A stretch of DNA of 24,113 nucleotides from the NCBI GenBank assembly GCA_049999805.1, contig JBNGIO010006271.1, forward strand, positions 27,781 through 51,893. Direction: 5' to 3'. Under the pieces are notes generated by a model. The model saw nothing but the letters and a program-made list of their open reading frames with translations. It was not told the DNA's origin and ran no database searches. The position numbers and the translations under genes are program-made. The stretch comes from Folioceros fuciformis (lineage: Eukaryota > Anthocerotophyta > Anthocerotopsida > Anthocerotales). Positions 19,973 through 24,113 of this stretch are shown here, in pieces. The stretch's first letter is position 1. Each line of letters begins with the position of its first letter.

Positions 19973-22900
19973 ATGGCTCAGAACGGTGTTTCTCAGAACG
20001 GTGTGGCTCACGAGATGAGCGGGAATGGTATTCCCAATGGCTTATCCAAGATCAAGACCGTGAGCAACAAGGGCGATGTGTGCACCGATGACAGCACCAC
20101 CCCGGTCCGGGCCAAGACTCTGGACGAGCTGCATTCGCTCCAGAAGAAAAAATCGGCTCCCTCTACCCCTCGGGGAACACCCACCAAGAGCCCGTTTCTC
20201 TCCGACGAGGAGAGGAAGCGACAGCAGTTGCAGTCCATCAGGTGCTGCTGCCTTTCCGGTTTTTTCCTGTTTTTTCCGTCTGTCCTGTTTTCGGTTTCCT
20301 GTGTTCTCGCTCGTGGATTGGTTGCTGATGCTGTTGTTCTGCGTCTGTCCTTCAGTGCGTCGCTTGCCTCCCTGACTCGAGAGACCGGTCCACAGCTGGT
20401 GAAGGGGGATCCGGAGAAGAAGAGGAAGCCTGTTGAGAAGAGTGCTGTTCCTGTCAGGCCGAACATCAGTGACAGTGCCTTGAAGTTCACTCATGTTCTC
20501 TATAATTTGTCCCCCGCAGGTGAAGAGCTCGTTCGCACACTTCGCTTTTGATTCAAAGCTTCAGTCCTGTTCCTGCTTTTTTTTTTTTTTTGGTTCCAGT
20601 ACGTCGTCTCATCTAATCCGCTGGGCTCGCCCATGTGCAGAGCTGTATGAGCAGGCCATCAAGTTTGAGAAGGGATCGTACATTACCTCGACTGGTGCAT
20701 TGGCCACACTCTCCGGAGCGAAAACTGGACGTTCGCCTAAGGACAAGCGTGTTGTGATCGAAGAGACGTCCAAGAATGATCTGTGGTGGGGCAAGTGAGT
20801 GTTCATACCCCTCTTCACCGAGTCTGAGTTCATGGGTTGATTCGTTGGGAGACTTATGGCTCATAAGTCTGGTTTTCCGTAGGGGCTCTCCGAACATTGA
20901 AATGGACGAGGAGACTTTCCTGGTGAACAGGGAGCGGGCTGTCGATTACCTCAACTCATTGGAGAAGGTTAGTGCCTGCAAGTCTGCCTGGTGCATGTGA
21001 GAAGTGGGCGTTTAGCACTTGGTGACATGGTGGCTGTTTGCAGGTGTTCGTGAACGACCAGTTTTTGAACTGGGATCCTCAGAACCGGATCAAAGTGAGG
21101 ATCATATCAGCTCGGGCTTATCACTCCCTCTTCATGCACAACATGTAAGCAGCTCAGCGCCCTCTTCATCCCGTCCTGTTGTCAGTCGGTCTGACGATGT
21201 GGAAGTAAAGAGAAGAAGTATCCCCCTTGTCTGTCCCCTCTTGTCTGTCCAGCCCTCTGGAGGCCGTGCCCAGAGGTTGCTACGGGTTGAGGTTGGCATT
21301 AAGTGAGTATGGGTGGCAGGTGTATTCGTCCTACACCTGAAGAGCTCGAAGATTTTGGGACTCCCGACTTCACTATTTACAATGCTGGCCAATTCCCCTG
21401 CAACCGTTACACACACTATATGACGTCCTCAACTAGCATAGACATAAACCTGAAACGAAGAGAGATGGTGATCCTTGGAACTCAGTATGCTGGAGAAATG
21501 AAGAAGGGTCTTTTCGGCCTCATGCACTACATGATGCCCAAAAGAGGGATTTTGTCATTGCATTCTGGCTGCAATGAGGGGAAGTCAGGGGATGTGGCGT
21601 TGTTTTTTGGATTATCAGGTATTCTATTGTGACATGCTTCTTGGCTGGTTGAAGTTCTCGTGCATTTTCGCTCATGTTTGTTTCATCTGGGTGGCAGGAA
21701 CTGGGAAGACTACGCTGTCCACTGACCATAACAGGCTTCTGATTGGAGACGATGAACATTGCTGGTCGGACAATGGTGTTTCCAACATCGAGGGAGGATG
21801 TTACGCCAAGACCATTGATCTCTCACAGGAGAAAGAGCCCGACATTTTCGACGCCATCAAGTTCGGGACAGGTATGAGATCCATTGCACACCTGAGTCTA
21901 TTTGATGAACTTCGTACACGCACTCCTTGCTCAAAACTCCTGTTCTGCTCCAGTTGTGGAAAACGTTGTCTTCGATGAGCATACGCGCGAGGTGGATTAT
22001 AGTGACAAATCGGTTACAGGTATATATACTGCGTTAGTCTGGACCAGTCTCCTGGCTCCTGTCATCAGCTCGAGCCCTGCGTTGATCCTTGTGGTGCCCT
22101 CTCGCAGAAAATACACGGGCTGCATATCCTATCGAGTTCATTCCCAATGCCAAAATCCCATGTGTTGGTCCTCATCCGAAGAATGTGATTCTTCTGGCAT
22201 GTGACGCGTTTGGTGTCCTCCCTCCCGTCAGCAAGCTCACCATGGCCCAGACTATGTACCACTTCATCAGTGGGTATACTGCACTGGTAAGCACACTTCA
22301 GTCTCCACCTTCCGTCCTATCTCTCATCGCACATCCTGACTAATCCCCTGTCTATCCTCCAGGTTGCCGGCACAGAAGAAGGTATCAAAGAGCCTCAAGC
22401 AACTTTCTCCGCATGCTTTGGTGCTGCTTTCATCATGCTGCACCCCACAAAGTATGCAGCCATGTTGGCTGACAAGATGAAGAAGCACGGTGCTACTGCC
22501 TGGCTGGTGAACACTGGTTGGTCTGGTGGCAGGTGATACACGTACTTGCCCCATGAATTTATGAAACAAACCCTTCCAAGACACGTCTAATCATGCTTGT
22601 TCCATTGCTCCAGCTATGGTGTTGGGTGTCGCATGAAGCTGGCCTACACCAGGAAGATCATTGATGCTATTCACGATGGGTCTCTGGAAAAAGCCTCCTA
22701 CACCGACACTCCCATCTTCGGGCTCCATGTTCCTGACAAAGTTGAGGGGGTCCCATCAGAGATCCTGCACCCTGAGAACATGGTAAGTTCCTGTGCCTGT
22801 CAGTCTCTCACTCCTGATGGCATAACAGGACATGCTGAAATGTCTCGTGCTTCTTGCAGTGGGCTGACAAGAACGCGTACACCGAAACTCTCACCAAGTT

Positions 22901-23000
22901 GGCTGGTCTGTTCAAGAAAAACTTCGCCAACTTCAGCGACTACAAAGTCGGTGGAGACAGCAGACTGACGGAAGAGATTCTTGCTGCTGGCCCACAGTAG
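19973..23000 (+). CDS. PCK1: Phosphoenolpyruvate carboxykinase (ATP)
   Basis: Cytosolic PEPCK converts oxaloacetate and ATP to phosphoenolpyruvate, CO2 and ADP in gluconeogenesis and organic-acid metabolism. Exons: 19973-20241, 20356-20519, 20641-20794, 20883-20967, 21044-21144, 21320-21618, 21698-21871, 21954-22019, 22108-22286, 22363-22532, 22614-22782, 22860-23000, totalling 1971 nt or 656 aa plus TAG, close to other plant PEPCKs. The plant-specific N-terminal extension has a basic Ser/Thr-Pro stretch (58-74, [17 protein letters not shown]) like the phosphorylated region of plant enzymes. Catalytic landmarks: the P-loop GTGKTT (358-363, its first codon split by an intron), kinase-2/metal motif IGDDEH (373-378), [30 protein letters not shown] and [12 protein letters not shown]. 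The ATG at 19973 fits other plant starts; an in-frame upstream ATG at 19877 probably lies in a leader intron. Intron 1 has no in-frame stop (see findings). Confidence 0.97.
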
Positions 23001-24113
23001 AATATTCTACTGGGAATGTTGCACATCTGGACGGTATTCGAAATGACGCTTATTATTGTGTGAAAAGAAATAACAAGATGTCTTACGTGTTATATTTCCT
23101 GAAACCCAGGTTTACAGATGTGTCAAAATACTCCTAAGTTTCCTAGGGTTCATTGCAGAAATATATATGAATTGTAATGCTGCATGATATAAAATAATTT
23201 GTTTACTTATTATTGTAATGCATACTTAACTTAAAAGTGAAATTATAACTCGTGAAGTTAAGTTATGACAAATTAATGTCAAAATGATTTCTTTAATTGT
23301 TATTGTGGTATACTGAATATACTTCATGTACTCAGCTTTGGTTAAATTATGACGCGTTGGTGTCGATGAGTGCAAACGAAGTATTTTTTATAATAATGAT
23401 AATATATGTGTATATTTCCGTGTGAAACTGTGCAAGAGCCAGTTGTTACAGACTGCGACGCGAATTCTCCCGTACGACGATGTCTTATCATACGACTTCA
23501 AGCTTGAGACCTGGCTCTGATGTCCAATCGGTCTTTCATCGAAACGTTTCGACACGCCGTTTTTGAGAAACGATACCACAGGCGGTGAGGAAGGCGTGCG
23601 CGGAGTATGGCGGACGCCAGATCCATGGATGCGCGATGAGGTGCAATGCGTGCTGGCGGGAGCTGGAGGCTCGCGCCGTAGCCACCACATGCGGCCACCT
23701 CTTCTGTGCGCTCTAAGAATCATGCTTGCAGTTTCGGAATTTGATGCATCAATACTGCACGTTCGTCGTGGTCACGTTGAGGCCGCTGCTGTCCTGAGCG
23801 CTGCCACAGTCGTTCTGATGCGGATCTAGGTTTTCAAGTGAAGCTGTTGAAGCATGCCGATATGTGATTTTGTGGCTGTGATTTTCTGTGAATTCTCTTC
23901 CCGGGCCCGATCCTCAGAATTGGTTCAGCTCCAGATAATTCGTTGTGTCCGCTTCTTGCTGATTCCTCGAGGAAGGAGAGAGGTTTTTCTGTGGTGTAAA
24001 GATTGCAACACATGGTCTTTAATTGGTCGAATCAGGGCTTGTTGCTAAATGTACGAAACTGGACGCAGTGTGCGCACGGGTCGTCTCAAGCCACTCTTCG
24101 GCTTGAGTGAATG
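23001..24113. other. PEPCK 3' flank and right-edge intergenic sequence
   Basis: The first 400 bp is AT-rich and should contain the PEPCK 3' untranslated region; candidate polyadenylation elements are AAATAA-like sequences near 23070. From about 23420 the GC content rises, but no frame on either strand resembles a protein. A tRNA-like 3' end (23506-23521) is discussed in the findings. Confidence 0.5.

Overview
This is nuclear DNA from a eukaryote of the green-plant lineage. The genes are split by many short GT-AG introns (mostly 76-160 bp), coding GC is moderate, and the recognisable proteins (plant-type CUL1, plant-type ATP-dependent PEPCK with a phosphorylatable N-terminus, a plant-type ALDH3, an At1g32220-like Rossmann protein) all read as land-plant proteins. 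Uniformly short introns, compact genes and a WASH gene suggest an early-diverging land plant or streptophyte alga (a bryophyte such as a hornwort would fit) rather than a flowering plant. That placement is inference.

Layout. 1-1228 (-): 5' two thirds or less of an ALDH3-type aldehyde dehydrogenase, cut by the left edge just before the catalytic cysteine. 1229-3974: intergenic, with small tandem repeats. 3975-8200 (-): complete 19-exon cullin-1 (746 aa). 8201-10862: intergenic; 9180-9620 is AT-rich, with two stem-loops and a degenerate repeat, possibly a transposon remnant. 10863-13917 (-): a 16-exon gene (532 aa by my splice model) with the full domain order of WASH complex subunit 1. 13918-14225: 308-bp divergent promoter. 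14226-16306 (+): 7-exon NAD(P)-binding Rossmann protein with an organelle-type N-terminus and one GC-AG intron. 16307-19972: intergenic and PEPCK promoter, with CTGCCC-type repeats, a cluster of ACGTGG boxes and a TATA box. 19973-23000 (+): complete 12-exon PEPCK (656 aa). 23001-24113: AT-rich 3' flank, no gene seen.

The genes do not form one pathway. They are ordinary neighbours: aldehyde detoxification, SCF ubiquitin ligase scaffold, endosomal actin nucleation, an organellar oxidoreductase-like protein and gluconeogenesis. The outstanding item is the WASH gene. Flowering plants are generally described as activating ARP2/3 only through SCAR/WAVE, so an apparently intact WASH1 with WAHD1 region, polyproline, WH2, central and acidic-W segments in a plant genome deserves attention. 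All exon models were read by eye. For each of the four complete or partial gene models the reading frame is preserved across every proposed junction.
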